From positions 1 to 8,085 of the forward strand of contig JAITHY010000062.1 of assembly GCA_031279715.1 (NCBI GenBank): a stretch of 8,085 bases of DNA. Reading direction: 5' to 3'. How positions within the stretch are numbered: position 1 is the first letter of the stretch; every line of letters begins with the position of its first letter. A program made the position numbers and the translations under genes. This DNA is from Verrucomicrobiales bacterium. Lineage in GTDB: Bacteria > Verrucomicrobiota > Verrucomicrobiia > Methylacidiphilales > JAAUTS01. Shown here in pieces: positions 1 to 5,930 of this stretch. The notes below the pieces were generated by a model. The model was not told where the DNA came from. It worked only from the letters and a program-made list of their open reading frames with translations, and did not search any database.

Positions 1-95
1 CAGTTTTCAGCGAAATGCCGCTGACGCTGAGCCTGTCGCCGCCGCTGACGGTCAGCGCCGGCGAACTGAAAACTGAAAACTGAACGCTGAAAACT
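1..95. repeat. Palindromic intergenic element, copy A (left end cut by window)
   Basis: CAGTTTTCAG at 1-10 is the reverse complement of CTGAAAACTG at 66-75, which is repeated in overlapping form at 73-82 and partly at 87-94. The centre holds CCGCTGACGCTGA (18-30) and CCGCTGACGGT (42-52). The same parts in the same order occur in copy B (1852-1952), so this is one element family. The right arm ends 3 bases before the ATG at 99, where a ribosome binding site would be expected. All three forward frames are closed by stop codons before the gene, so this is not the tail of an upstream CDS. The left arm probably starts before the window. Function is unknown. Confidence 0.75.
44..56. repeat. Iterated palindrome GCTGACGGTCAGC
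   Basis: A perfect 13-bp palindrome with a free centre base, inside palindromic element A. Other perfect copies are at 1451-1463 and 2698-2710. Its half-site occurs about 41 times in the window by hand count. Confidence 0.7.
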
Positions 96-98
96 TTT

Positions 99-407
99 AT
101 GATACTAGCCCGAGTCGAAGGTAGCGTCGTGGCGACGAAGAAGAATCCGAAAATGACGGGTTCCAAATTGTTGCTGGTGCGCCCGGTCAGCGTCAGCGCG
201 GCGACTGACCAAGAATTGAAATCCGGCAGCGGCACGCTCATCGCCACCGACGCGCTTGGCGCGGGCGAGGGGGACGTGGTGCTGATCGTGCAAGGCAGTT
301 CCGCGCGGCTCGCTGTTGATGACAAAGACTCGCCGGTTGACGCGGTGGTGATTGGGATTGTGGACACGGTTGATGTTCAGCGGCGGGAATTGTACAAGGC
401 AAAATAA
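99..407 (+). CDS. BMC-P shell vertex protein (EutN/CcmL family), first copy
   Basis: This 102-residue protein is a microcompartment pentamer subunit that caps vertices of the polyhedral shell. It shows the family pattern closely: an opening strand with VVATKKNPKMTG (residues 10-21), KLLLVRP (23-29), the turn ATDALGAGEGD (49-59), VLIVQGSSAR (61-70) and the closing strand PVDAVVIGIVD (79-89). Its length is normal for the family. No Shine-Dalgarno sequence is visible; palindromic element A occupies that position. The aldehyde dehydrogenase gene starts 6 bases after its stop, so the two are likely co-transcribed. The variable loop after KLLLVRP (VSVSAATD) is encoded by two tandem copies of the window's GTCAGC motif at 186-197. 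The family call is firm; the vertex role comes from knowledge of the family. Confidence 0.95.
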   Translation: MILARVEGSVVATKKNPKMTGSKLLLVRPVSVSAATDQELKSGSGTLIATDALGAGEGDVVLIVQGSSARLAVDDKDSPVDAVVIGIVDTVDVQRRELYKAK

Positions 408-413
408 TTTTTT

Positions 414-1841
414 ATGAATAATGAGCAACTTATTTCCCGCGTGGTCAGCGAGGTGCTGGCGCGTTTGCAAGAGTCACGGTCAGCGGCGAAGCTGACGGGC
501 AGCGGCTTCGGCGTGTATGAAAAAATGGAGGATGCGGTTGACGCCGCCGCGAAGTCGTTTCTCCAACTGCGCGAGAAAGGTGTTGCCGCGCGAAAATCAG
601 CGATTGCTTGCATCCGAAAATTGAGCAAGGAAAAAGCCGCGGAGTGGGGAAGGCTCGAATTTGAGGAGACCAAAATCGGGCGGCTCGCCCACAAGATTGA
701 AAAACTCGGCATTTGCGCCGACCTCGTGCCGGGCGTCGAGTTTCTCGAACGGCAGGCGTTCAGCGGCGATTTCGGGCTGACCATCATTGACTTCGCGCCG
801 TGGGGCGTCATCGGCGCCATCACTCCGTCCACGCACAGTGTGCCGACGCTGACGGGGAATGCGATTAACATGCTCGCGGCGGGTAACGCGGTGGTGTACA
901 ACACACACCCCGCCGCCGCTCGCTGCGCCGCCGTCGCCATTCACGCGTACAACGAGGCGATTTTCGCGGTGACGGGCATCAGCGATTTGTTGACCACCGT
1001 CAGCGCGCCGACGCTCGACACGTTCAACATTCTCGCCAACAGCCCGAAGGTCAACTTACTGTGCATCACCGGCGGACCCGCTGTGGTTCGGGCGGCGATG
1101 AAGACGGGCAAACGCGCGATTTGCGCCGGGCCGGGCAATCCGCCGGTGGTGGTGGACGAGACCGCCGACCTTCAGCGGGCGGCGAAGAGCATTATTCAAG
1201 GCGCGGCGTATGACAACAATTTATTGTGCATCGGCGAGAAACAAGTGTTCGTCGTCGAGTCCGCCGCTGACGCTCTCATTGCCGAGTTGAAAAAAGCCGG
1301 CGCGGTGCAACTCAACGCCGCGCAGGTGGACGCGCTGACGAAGGCGGCGTTCACCATCCCGCCTGGCGAGAAGGGCGGCGGCTGCAGGCATCCGGTGTTG
1401 AATAAAAATTTGGTGGGCAAAGACGCGGCGGTGCTGGCGGCGGCGATTGGGCTGACGGTCAGCCCCGCGACGGAATTATTATTTGGCGAAACTGACGAAA
1501 AACATTTGTTCGTGCAGGAGGAGCAGATGATGCCGTTCCTGCCCGTCGTGCGCGTGAAGAACGTGAACGACGCCGTCGCCGCCGCCATCCGCAGCGAGCA
1601 CGGCTACCGGCACACGGGCATCATGCACTCGCAGAACATTCGCAATTTGACAAAGATGGCGCAGGAGATTGACACGACGCTGTTCATCAAAAACGGGCCG
1701 TCCATGACGGGGCTGGGCCTGGGCGGCGAGGGTTTCCTGAGCTTCAGCATCGCCACGCCGACGGGCGAGGGGGTGACGACGCCGATGACGTTCACGCGGT
1801 CGCGGCGGTGCGTGATGGTGGAGAATTTGAATTTGTATTAG
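414..1841 (+). CDS. CoA-acylating aldehyde dehydrogenase of a microcompartment (PduP/EutE-like)
   Basis: This 475-residue enzyme oxidises an aldehyde to acyl-CoA with NAD+ and free CoA, probably L-lactaldehyde to lactyl-CoA given the aldolase downstream. Residues 1-20 (MNNEQLISRVVSEVLARLQE) form a predicted amphipathic helix, typical of the encapsulation peptide that targets PduP-type enzymes into the shell. The nucleotide-binding region includes PWGVIGAITPSTH (129-141) and GNAINMLAAGNAVV (148-161). The catalytic cysteine is C272 in YDNNLLCIGEK (266-276), preceded by the CAGPGNPPVVVDE segment (237-249). Length and motifs fit the acylating subfamily, not the hydrolytic ALDH family. The start is the first ATG in frame, chosen because it keeps the encapsulation helix; no clear ribosome site is seen. 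The substrate is inferred from context. Confidence 0.95.
   Translation: MNNEQLISRVVSEVLARLQESRSAAKLTGSGFGVYEKMEDAVDAAAKSFLQLREKGVAARKSAIACIRKLSKEKAAEWGRLEFEETKIGRLAHKIEKLGICADLVPGVEFLERQAFSGDFGLTIIDFAPWGVIGAITPSTHSVPTLTGNAINMLAAGNAVVYNTHPAAARCAAVAIHAYNEAIFAVTGISDLLTTVSAPTLDTFNILANSPKVNLLCITGGPAVVRAAMKTGKRAICAGPGNPPVVVDETADLQRAAKSIIQGAAYDNNLLCIGEKQVFVVESAADALIAELKKAGAVQLNAAQVDALTKAAFTIPPGEKGGGCRHPVLNKNLVGKDAAVLAAAIGLTVSPATELLFGETDEKHLFVQEEQMMPFLPVVRVKNVNDAVAAAIRSEHGYRHTGIMHSQNIRNLTKMAQEIDTTLFIKNGPSMTGLGLGGEGFLSFSIATPTGEGVTTPMTFTRSRRCVMVENLNLY
1451..1463. repeat. Iterated palindrome GCTGACGGTCAGC inside the dehydrogenase gene
   Basis: A perfect 13-bp copy of the palindrome also found at 44-56. 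Here it is coding and yields the residues LTVS within GLTVSPA (dehydrogenase residues 346-352), between the catalytic-domain core and the FVQEEQMMPF segment. Confidence 0.7.
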
Positions 1842-1851
1842 AGGGAGTATG

Positions 1852-1952
1852 CAGTTTTCAGTGTTCAGTTTTCAGCAAGACCGCTGACGCTGAACCAACC
1901 GCTGACGGTGAGTTTAACGCGCCAACGACTGAAAACTGAACACTGAAAACTT
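1852..1952. repeat. Palindromic intergenic element, copy B: 23-bp perfect inverted repeat
   Basis: The left arm (1853-1875) and right arm (1929-1951) are perfect reverse complements over 23 bp, with a 53-base spacer. Each arm contains two CTGAAAACT/AGTTTTCAG units. The spacer carries CCGCTGACGCTGA (1881-1893) and CCGCTGACGGT (1899-1909), as in element A. It fills nearly all of the 114-bp gap between the dehydrogenase stop and the second BMC-P start, ending 3 bases before that ATG with no visible ribosome site. A transcript could fold into a long hairpin here. It could be a MITE- or REP-like repeat, an expression-tuning element, or both. There is no T-tract, so it is not a standard intrinsic terminator. 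Confidence 0.85.
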
Positions 1953-1955
1953 AAC

Positions 1956-2225
1956 ATGAGACTCGCGCAAATAGTCGGCCACGTGACCGCAACCGTGAAG
2001 CACAAAAGTCTTCACGGTCAGCGGCTGCTCATTGCCCAGCCCGTCAACGCTGACGGTCAGGACGACGGCGCGCCGCAGGTGGTCATTGACCCGCTCGGCG
2101 CGGCACGCGGTCAGCGGGTGCTGATTAGCAGCGACGGCTCCGAGGCGCGGAAAATCGTCGCTGACGGTCACAGTCCGGCGCGGTGGTTTGTCGCGGGCAT
2201 CGTGGACGAAAGGAGCGCGGCATGA
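1956..2225 (+). CDS. BMC-P shell vertex protein (EutN/CcmL family), second copy
   Basis: An 89-residue EutN/CcmL-family pentamer subunit. Visible family features are MRLAQIVGHVTATVKHKSL (1-19), the strand QRLLIAQPV (22-30), IDPLGAARGQRVLI (44-57), SDGSEARKIV (59-68) and the closing WFVAGIVDE (77-85). The glycine-rich DGSEAR replaces the GSSAR of the first copy. The stop overlaps the start of the next gene as ATGA (2222-2225), which suggests translational coupling. The start ATG lies immediately after palindromic element B. The protein is shorter than its two paralogues, mainly in the loop after QPV (NADGQDDG), which again is encoded by the GCTGACGGTCAG motif at 2049. It probably forms a different vertex pentamer from the other two, or mixes with them; the sequence cannot decide which. 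Confidence 0.93.
   Translation: MRLAQIVGHVTATVKHKSLHGQRLLIAQPVNADGQDDGAPQVVIDPLGAARGQRVLISSDGSEARKIVADGHSPARWFVAGIVDERSAA
2210..2215 (+). promoter_or_regulatory. Ribosome binding site AAGGAG that fixes the third BMC-P start
   Basis: AAGGAG lies 6 bases before the ATG at 2222, inside the end of the preceding gene. It supports that ATG over an upstream in-frame ATG at 2183, which would add 13 residues lying outside the EutN fold. Confidence 0.75.
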
Positions 2226-2518
2226 GGCTCGGCACGGTCATTGGGACAGTGACGCTGACGGTCAAGTCGCCGCGACTGCGCGGCGGGCGGATGCTGCTCG
2301 TGCAGCCGTGGGCGTCATTGTCAGCGGCGGGCGCGAAGGAATTTGCGCCGGTGATTGCGGTGTACGACGAACTCGGCGCCGCCGCTGGCCAGACCGTGAG
2401 CATCAGCGAGGGAGCGGAGGCGAGCTGTCCGTTCCCGACGCCGACGCCGGTGGACGCGTATTGCGCCGCGCTGGTGGATGAAGTTTTTTACGAACCGAGC
2501 GGGAAGGAAAAATTATGA
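2222..2518 (+). CDS. BMC-P shell vertex protein (EutN/CcmL family), third copy
   Basis: A 98-residue EutN/CcmL-family protein starting MRLGTVIGTVTLTVKSPRL, almost in register with the second copy (MRLAQIVGHVTATVKHKSL), which points to a tandem duplication. It has GGRMLLVQPW (21-30), YDELGAAAGQTVSI (48-61) and the closing DAYCAALVDEV (78-88). It departs from the family consensus where GSSAR is expected: it has EGAEASCPFPTPTPVDAY (63-80), with two cysteines (C69, C81). The gene overlaps both neighbours by four bases (ATGA at 2222-2225 and 2515-2518), so it is coupled to the second BMC-P gene and the aldolase. The start was chosen on the AAGGAG site and alignment with the paralogue. It is the most divergent of the three copies. 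Confidence 0.92.
   Translation: MRLGTVIGTVTLTVKSPRLRGGRMLLVQPWASLSAAGAKEFAPVIAVYDELGAAAGQTVSISEGAEASCPFPTPTPVDAYCAALVDEVFYEPSGKEKL
2504..2508 (+). promoter_or_regulatory. Ribosome binding site AAGGA for the aldolase
   Basis: AAGGA (within GGGAAGGAAA) lies 6 bases before the ATG at 2515, inside the last codons of the third BMC-P gene. With the ATGA overlap it supports coupled translation of the aldolase. Confidence 0.65.
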
Positions 2519-3561
2519 AAGTCATATCACAAACGGACGCCGAGGTATTTGTCAAAACAGGCGCGAAAGAATTTAACGCGGAGAAGGGCGACGTGCTCAC
2601 CCCGGGCGCGCGCGACGTGCTGCGCGAGTTCGGCGTGCGCGTCAACTATGGCGGCGCGGTGTCACCGTCAGCGGGCGGCAATGTCGTCAACGCCGCCGCT
2701 GACAGTCAGCTTTTCAACTCGCCGCTGGCGGAAAAATTGAAGAAGGAAATTTGCGACATCGGGCGGCGGATTTGGATGCGCGAATATTGCGACGGCAACG
2801 GTGGCAACATCTCCACGCGCCTGACGCCGAACCGCTTCCTCTGCACGCCGACGGGCGTCAGCAAAGGCTTCCTCACACCGGAAATGCTGTGCATGGTGGA
2901 CGAGCGCGGCAAGCAAGTCGCGGGCACGTGGAAGCGCACGAGCGAATTCATGACGCACCTCGCGATTTACAACGCGACGCCCGACGCCGTCAGTGTGTGC
3001 CACGCGCACCCGTGCCACGCCGGCGCGTTCGCCATCAAGCAACTGCAACCGCCGCCGCGGCTCATTCCGGAGTTGGAGGTGTTCGTCGGCGAAGTGCCCG
3101 TTGCGCAATACGACACGCCCGGCAGCGCGGCGACCGCCGAGGCTGTCGGCAAGCTCGCGCCTCAGCATCAGTCCATCATCATGGGTTTGCACGGCGTGAT
3201 TTGCTGGGGCAAATCGGTCGAGGACGCGTATTTCAAAATGGAAATCACCGACGCCTACTGCCGCACCGTCATCCTCGCGCAAGCATTGCCCGGCCAGGCC
3301 GCCATCAGCGGTGAGAAGATGAGCGAGTTGCTGGCGCTGAAAAAAGGCATGGGCCTGCCCGACAGCCGGTACGGATTGAAGCCGGCGGAATTGTGCGAGA
3401 CAGACCCGTGGGAGGAGATGTGCGGCAGTCACGGCTGTTCATCACCCGTGACACCGTGGAACCCGATGACCGTTGACGCCGGCAAACCCGCCACTGACGC
3501 CGAGACTGAGGCGTTGGTGCAAAAATTGACAGATGAGATTATTGCCAAGTTGAATAAGTAG
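2515..3561 (+). CDS. Class II (zinc) aldolase of a PV-type microcompartment, fuculose/rhamnulose-phosphate type
   Basis: A 348-residue protein built of three parts. Residues 1-45 form a small N-terminal module containing KGDVLTPGARDVLREFGV, a segment resembling extensions seen on several BMC enzymes. Residues 46-68 are a small-residue linker. Residues 69 to about 260 are a class II aldolase/adducin domain with CDGNGGNIS (92-100), the catalytic-type glutamate E144 in KRTSEFMTHL, zinc ligands H163 and H165 in CHAHPCH, and H226 in MGLHGVICWG. It should cleave L-fuculose- or L-rhamnulose-1-phosphate to DHAP and L-lactaldehyde, which feeds the dehydrogenase at 414-1841. The C-terminal helix DAETEALVQKLTDEIIAKLN (328-347) looks like an encapsulation peptide. 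A cysteine-rich stretch (C294, C303, C308) has no obvious role. Typical FucA is about 215 residues, so both ends are extended. The fold is firm; the exact sugar is inferred. Confidence 0.92.
   Translation: MKVISQTDAEVFVKTGAKEFNAEKGDVLTPGARDVLREFGVRVNYGGAVSPSAGGNVVNAAADSQLFNSPLAEKLKKEICDIGRRIWMREYCDGNGGNISTRLTPNRFLCTPTGVSKGFLTPEMLCMVDERGKQVAGTWKRTSEFMTHLAIYNATPDAVSVCHAHPCHAGAFAIKQLQPPPRLIPELEVFVGEVPVAQYDTPGSAATAEAVGKLAPQHQSIIMGLHGVICWGKSVEDAYFKMEITDAYCRTVILAQALPGQAAISGEKMSELLALKKGMGLPDSRYGLKPAELCETDPWEEMCGSHGCSSPVTPWNPMTVDAGKPATDAETEALVQKLTDEIIAKLNK
2698..2710. repeat. Iterated palindrome GCTGACAGTCAGC in the aldolase linker
   Basis: The third perfect 13-bp palindrome, with A at the free centre. 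Together with GTCAGC at 2667 it encodes part of the loose linker between the N-terminal module and the aldolase domain, a place that should tolerate insertion. Confidence 0.7.
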
Positions 3562-3589
3562 GATAAGTTAAACTGGCAGAAATAAATCT

Positions 3590-4003
3590 ATGAAAAAGAT
3601 GCTGATGATAACGATGGCCGCCGCGCTCATGTTCAGCGTTGGCGGGTGTGAGAAAAAGGATGCGCTCATTGACTCGGCGCATAATTCGCGCAATAGCTTG
3701 GAATGGGAGGGTGTTTATGCCGGTGAAATTCCGGGGAAAGATTATCCGGATCTCAAGGTGACGGTTATTTTGCGCGCCGACTCGACTTATGAGGCGCACT
3801 ACCAGTATATCCATCCGGATGACGAGCACATGACCGCGACTGGAACTTTCACATGGGACAAGGACGGCGGGGTGATTACAATGGATCAGGGGATGACCAA
3901 GCGTTATCGTGTCGGTGAAAACAGGCTGATTTTATTGGACCTGAATGACCGGCCCGTCACCGGCGAGTTGGCGGATAAATATGTGCTAAGAAAACAGCCG
4001 TAA
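3590..4003 (+). CDS. NlpE-like lipoprotein
   Basis: A 137-residue predicted lipoprotein. The N-terminus MKKMLMITMAAALMFSVGGC has a basic start, a hydrophobic core and a lipobox-like VGGC with the lipidated cysteine at C20. The mature part resembles the N-terminal domain of NlpE: WEGVYAGEIPGKDYPDLKVT (39-58), a strand ending in RADSTYEAHYQY (62-73), then TGTFTWDKDGGVITM (84-98) and a closing YVLRK. In NlpE the segment after GxxP normally carries a CxDC pair; here it is PGKDYPD without cysteines, so a copper-sensing or thiol role is unlikely. The gene follows the aldolase by 28 bp without a visible terminator, so it might be read through from the BMC operon, but its product belongs to the envelope. 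Its stop lies one base from the cysH stop. No strong ribosome site is seen. Function is unknown beyond the fold. Confidence 0.85.
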   Translation: MKKMLMITMAAALMFSVGGCEKKDALIDSAHNSRNSLEWEGVYAGEIPGKDYPDLKVTVILRADSTYEAHYQYIHPDDEHMTATGTFTWDKDGGVITMDQGMTKRYRVGENRLILLDLNDRPVTGELADKYVLRKQP

Positions 4004-4004
4004 A

Positions 4005-4697
4005 TTAAGTTTCATGCAGTCCGCATTCTCGCTTTAATCCAAAAAAACGTGTTTGTTCCCCGGTCATGCCAGGCTCCCATTTTGCGGTGGTGTGGATGTC
4101 GCCCACGCTGACATAGCCTTGTTCCCAGAGCGGATGATAAGGCAGGTCGTGCGCGGTCAGGTATTCGTGAACCTGCCTGCTTGTCCACTCAATGATGGGA
4201 TGAATTTTATAGCGCCCGCGCTGGACGCTGACGATGGGCAGGTTTTGGCGCGACACAGACTGCTCGCGCCGCAAGCCCGCCAGCCACGCTGACGCTGACA
4301 ATTCTTCCAGCGCGCGCCGCATCGGCTCCACTTTGTTGAGGCGGTTGTATTGCTCAAGACCCGCCAGGCCTTGTTCCCACAGCTTGCCGAAGCGCGCCTC
4401 CTGCCACGCGGATGAGCATTCGGCTCGGTAAATTTTCAGATTGAGCCGCAGCTTCATTGTCAGCGTGTCAATGAAACGGTACGTTTCGGGAAACAAATAG
4501 CCCGTGTCAATCAGAATAACCGGAATATTCGGCGCAACTTGCGTGGCGAGATGCAACATCACAGCGGACTGAATGCCGAAGCTGGAACTGAGCGTCAGCC
4601 CGCCGCCAAATTCGCCATGCGCCCATGCCACTCGTTCCGCCGCTGACAATGAGGTCAGTTTTTCGTTGAGCGAAAAAATAGTTTCATCCGAATTCAT
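4005..4697 (-). CDS. cysH: Phosphoadenylyl-sulfate (PAPS) reductase
   Basis: A 230-residue thioredoxin-dependent reductase that converts PAPS to sulfite in assimilatory sulfate reduction. Motifs in order are LSSSFGIQSAVMLH (36-49, the PP-loop), IDTGYLFPETYRF (63-75), NKVEPMRRAL (121-130), AGLRREQSVSRQNLP (140-154), the HPLWEQGYVSVGDIHTT stretch (188-204) and the catalytic KRECGLH (222-228) with C225. It strongly resembles enterobacterial CysH through the second half. The cysteine pairs that hold the iron-sulfur cluster of APS-type reductases are absent, so PAPS is the expected substrate and an APS kinase must be encoded elsewhere. The gene is divergent from cysD with 48 bp between start codons and converges on the lipoprotein gene with one base between stops. 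Confidence 0.97.
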   Translation of the reverse strand: MNSDETIFSLNEKLTSLSAAERVAWAHGEFGGGLTLSSSFGIQSAVMLHLATQVAPNIPVILIDTGYLFPETYRFIDTLTMKLRLNLKIYRAECSSAWQEARFGKLWEQGLAGLEQYNRLNKVEPMRRALEELSASAWLAGLRREQSVSRQNLPIVSVQRGRYKIHPIIEWTSRQVHEYLTAHDLPYHPLWEQGYVSVGDIHTTAKWEPGMTGEQTRFFGLKRECGLHET

Positions 4698-4745
4698 TTA
4701 TTGCTTGCCATCCTACACACATTAACAATAAAGTCTATAGAGAAT
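4698..4745. promoter_or_regulatory. Divergent cysH/cysD intergenic region
   Basis: This 48-bp AT-rich gap must hold the start signals of both genes. TTGCCA (4705-4710) and TATAGA (4736-4741) are weak promoter-like matches at poor spacing, so no promoter can be called with confidence. The gap is too short to hold a SAM riboswitch, and nothing resembling one is seen. Because the two control regions overlap, co-regulation by a sulfur-status regulator is plausible but not shown. Confidence 0.45.
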
Positions 4746-5579
4746 ATGACACATTTGGACAAATTGGAATCACAAGGTATCTTCATCTTTCGCGAGGCTT
4801 ATCACTCGTTCAAAAATATCGCCAAGCCATGGTCGATGGGCAAGGACTCCAATGTCCTCATCTGGCTGGCGAAAAAAGCGTTTTGCGGTAAAATTCCCTT
4901 TCCCGTGCTGCATATCGACACCACTTATGAATTTCCCGAAATGCTCGAATTCCGCGACTGGGCGGTGAAGGAATATGATCTTAATCTCATCGTGAAAATC
5001 AACGAGGACGCCCGCCATGGCCGCGGAGCATATAAAACCTCAGTCGGCTACGAGACACACGACCCCGTCACCGTCACGCACGAATTGAAGACGGTCGCCT
5101 TGCAACAAGTCATCGCGCACTACAAATGGGACGCTCTCATCACCGGTATTCGCCGCGACGAGGACTCGACGCGCGCGAAGGAACGATATTTTTCCCCGCG
5201 CAACGCTGATTTTGAATGGGATTACCGCGACCAGCCGCCGGAGTTTTGGAATCAGTTTACGACCGCTGTTGGTGAGGGCGAGCACATCCGCGTCCAGCCG
5301 CTGCTCGACTGGACGGAGACCGATATCTGGCAATACATCAAGCGTGAGCGCATTCCCATTCCGCAGATGTATTTCGCCCGCGAGGTTAACGGCAAAAAAC
5401 TGCGTTACCGTTCGCTTGGCTGTCATCCCATCACCAAGCCCGTTGAGAGCGATGCGGCTGACATTGACGCCATCATTGAGGAACTGCGCCACACCAAGAC
5501 CAGTGAACGCGCCGGACGCGCCCAAGACCATCACGAGCGCAATGCCATGCAGAAATTACGCGCCAAGGGGTTTATGTAA
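4746..5579 (+). CDS. cysD: Sulfate adenylyltransferase subunit 2 (ATP sulfurylase small subunit)
   Basis: A 277-residue PP-loop protein that adenylates sulfate to APS, normally in complex with the GTPase CysN. It opens MTHLDKLESQGIFIFREA, as CysD proteins do. The PP-loop is SMGKDSNV (30-37), usually SIGKDSSV. It is followed by FPVLHIDTTYEFPEMLEFRD (52-71), GIRRDEDSTRAKER (134-147), the IRVQPLLDWTETDIWQYI stretch (181-198), YRSLGCHPIT (221-230) and SERAGRAQDHHERNAMQKLR (253-272). The ATG at 4746 was preferred over an in-frame ATG at 4701 because the latter adds 15 residues not seen in the family and almost touches cysH. It is about 25 residues shorter than the E. coli protein, mostly between the QMYFARE segment and YRSLGC. 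cysN is absent on either side. Confidence 0.94.
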   Translation: MTHLDKLESQGIFIFREAYHSFKNIAKPWSMGKDSNVLIWLAKKAFCGKIPFPVLHIDTTYEFPEMLEFRDWAVKEYDLNLIVKINEDARHGRGAYKTSVGYETHDPVTVTHELKTVALQQVIAHYKWDALITGIRRDEDSTRAKERYFSPRNADFEWDYRDQPPEFWNQFTTAVGEGEHIRVQPLLDWTETDIWQYIKRERIPIPQMYFAREVNGKKLRYRSLGCHPITKPVESDAADIDAIIEELRHTKTSERAGRAQDHHERNAMQKLRAKGFM

Positions 5580-5747
5580 TTGAGTGTTTTTCGCGGGTTA
5601 AAATGGATCTGATGGTCCGCGCACCTCCCAAGACTTGTCAAACTTGGGTCAGTTTCAGCAAAGATGGGCGGTTTCGGATTCCCACGCGAAGCGAAATGCT
5701 CCATATGGAAAAATGAAACCGGATACAGACGCTTCCTCGGCCTGCTA

Positions 5748-5765
5748 CCGCGGGCAAGTCCGCGG
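5748..5765. repeat. CCGCGG pair, possible small hairpin
   Basis: CCGCGG at 5748-5753 and again at 5760-5765, separated by GCAAGT. Since CCGCGG is self-complementary, the pair is both a direct repeat and a possible 6-bp stem with a 6-base loop. No T-run follows at once, so it is a weak terminator candidate for cysD at best. Confidence 0.4.
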
Positions 5766-5838
5766 CAATGTCGCTCATTCTTTTCAATCTTTTTTCGAGG
5801 TTACCAATTGGAAGAGGCAAAAAAATTTTCAAAAAAAG

Positions 5839-5867
5839 TTGACATCACAATAATTTTATGCAAAATG
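5839..5867 (+). promoter_or_regulatory. Possible sigma70-type promoter
   Basis: A perfect -35 hexamer TTGACA (5839-5844) is followed after 16 bases by CAAAAT (5861-5866), a 4-of-6 match to TATAAT, in a strongly AT-rich stretch. If used, the transcript would carry a leader of roughly 200 bases through the 8-bp tandem repeat to the ATG at 6077. The -10 match is only moderate. Confidence 0.4.
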
Positions 5868-5930
5868 TTGCTCATATGATGAATTGCACGACATTCGACA
5901 TTGACTCCGACGCTCGCTGCGTCGTGACGC

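Noticed and set aside
377..1588. Several minus-strand open frames across the dehydrogenase gene
   Set aside because: They mirror the plus-strand codon pattern, overlap one another and contain no known motifs or ribosome sites.
1852..1952. Intrinsic terminator after the dehydrogenase gene
   Set aside because: The arms are long and AT-rich, the spacer is 53 bases, and no T-run follows the right arm. The position at the next start codon fits a repeat or translational element better.
2668..3432. 254-codon open frame on the minus strand across the aldolase gene
   Set aside because: It is fully antisense to a clear aldolase, is rich in R, A, H and V as expected for a shadow frame in GC-rich DNA, and shows no recognisable motif.
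4701..4745. Upstream ATG at 4701 as the cysD start
   Set aside because: The added 15 residues do not match the start of CysD proteins and would leave only three bases between the divergent start codons.
5635..5879. Three overlapping open frames of 64-72 codons in the non-coding region
   Set aside because: They lie on both strands, have no ribosome site, signal peptide or domain, and overlap each other. They could be part of a dispersed intergenic repeat, which cannot be tested from one window.
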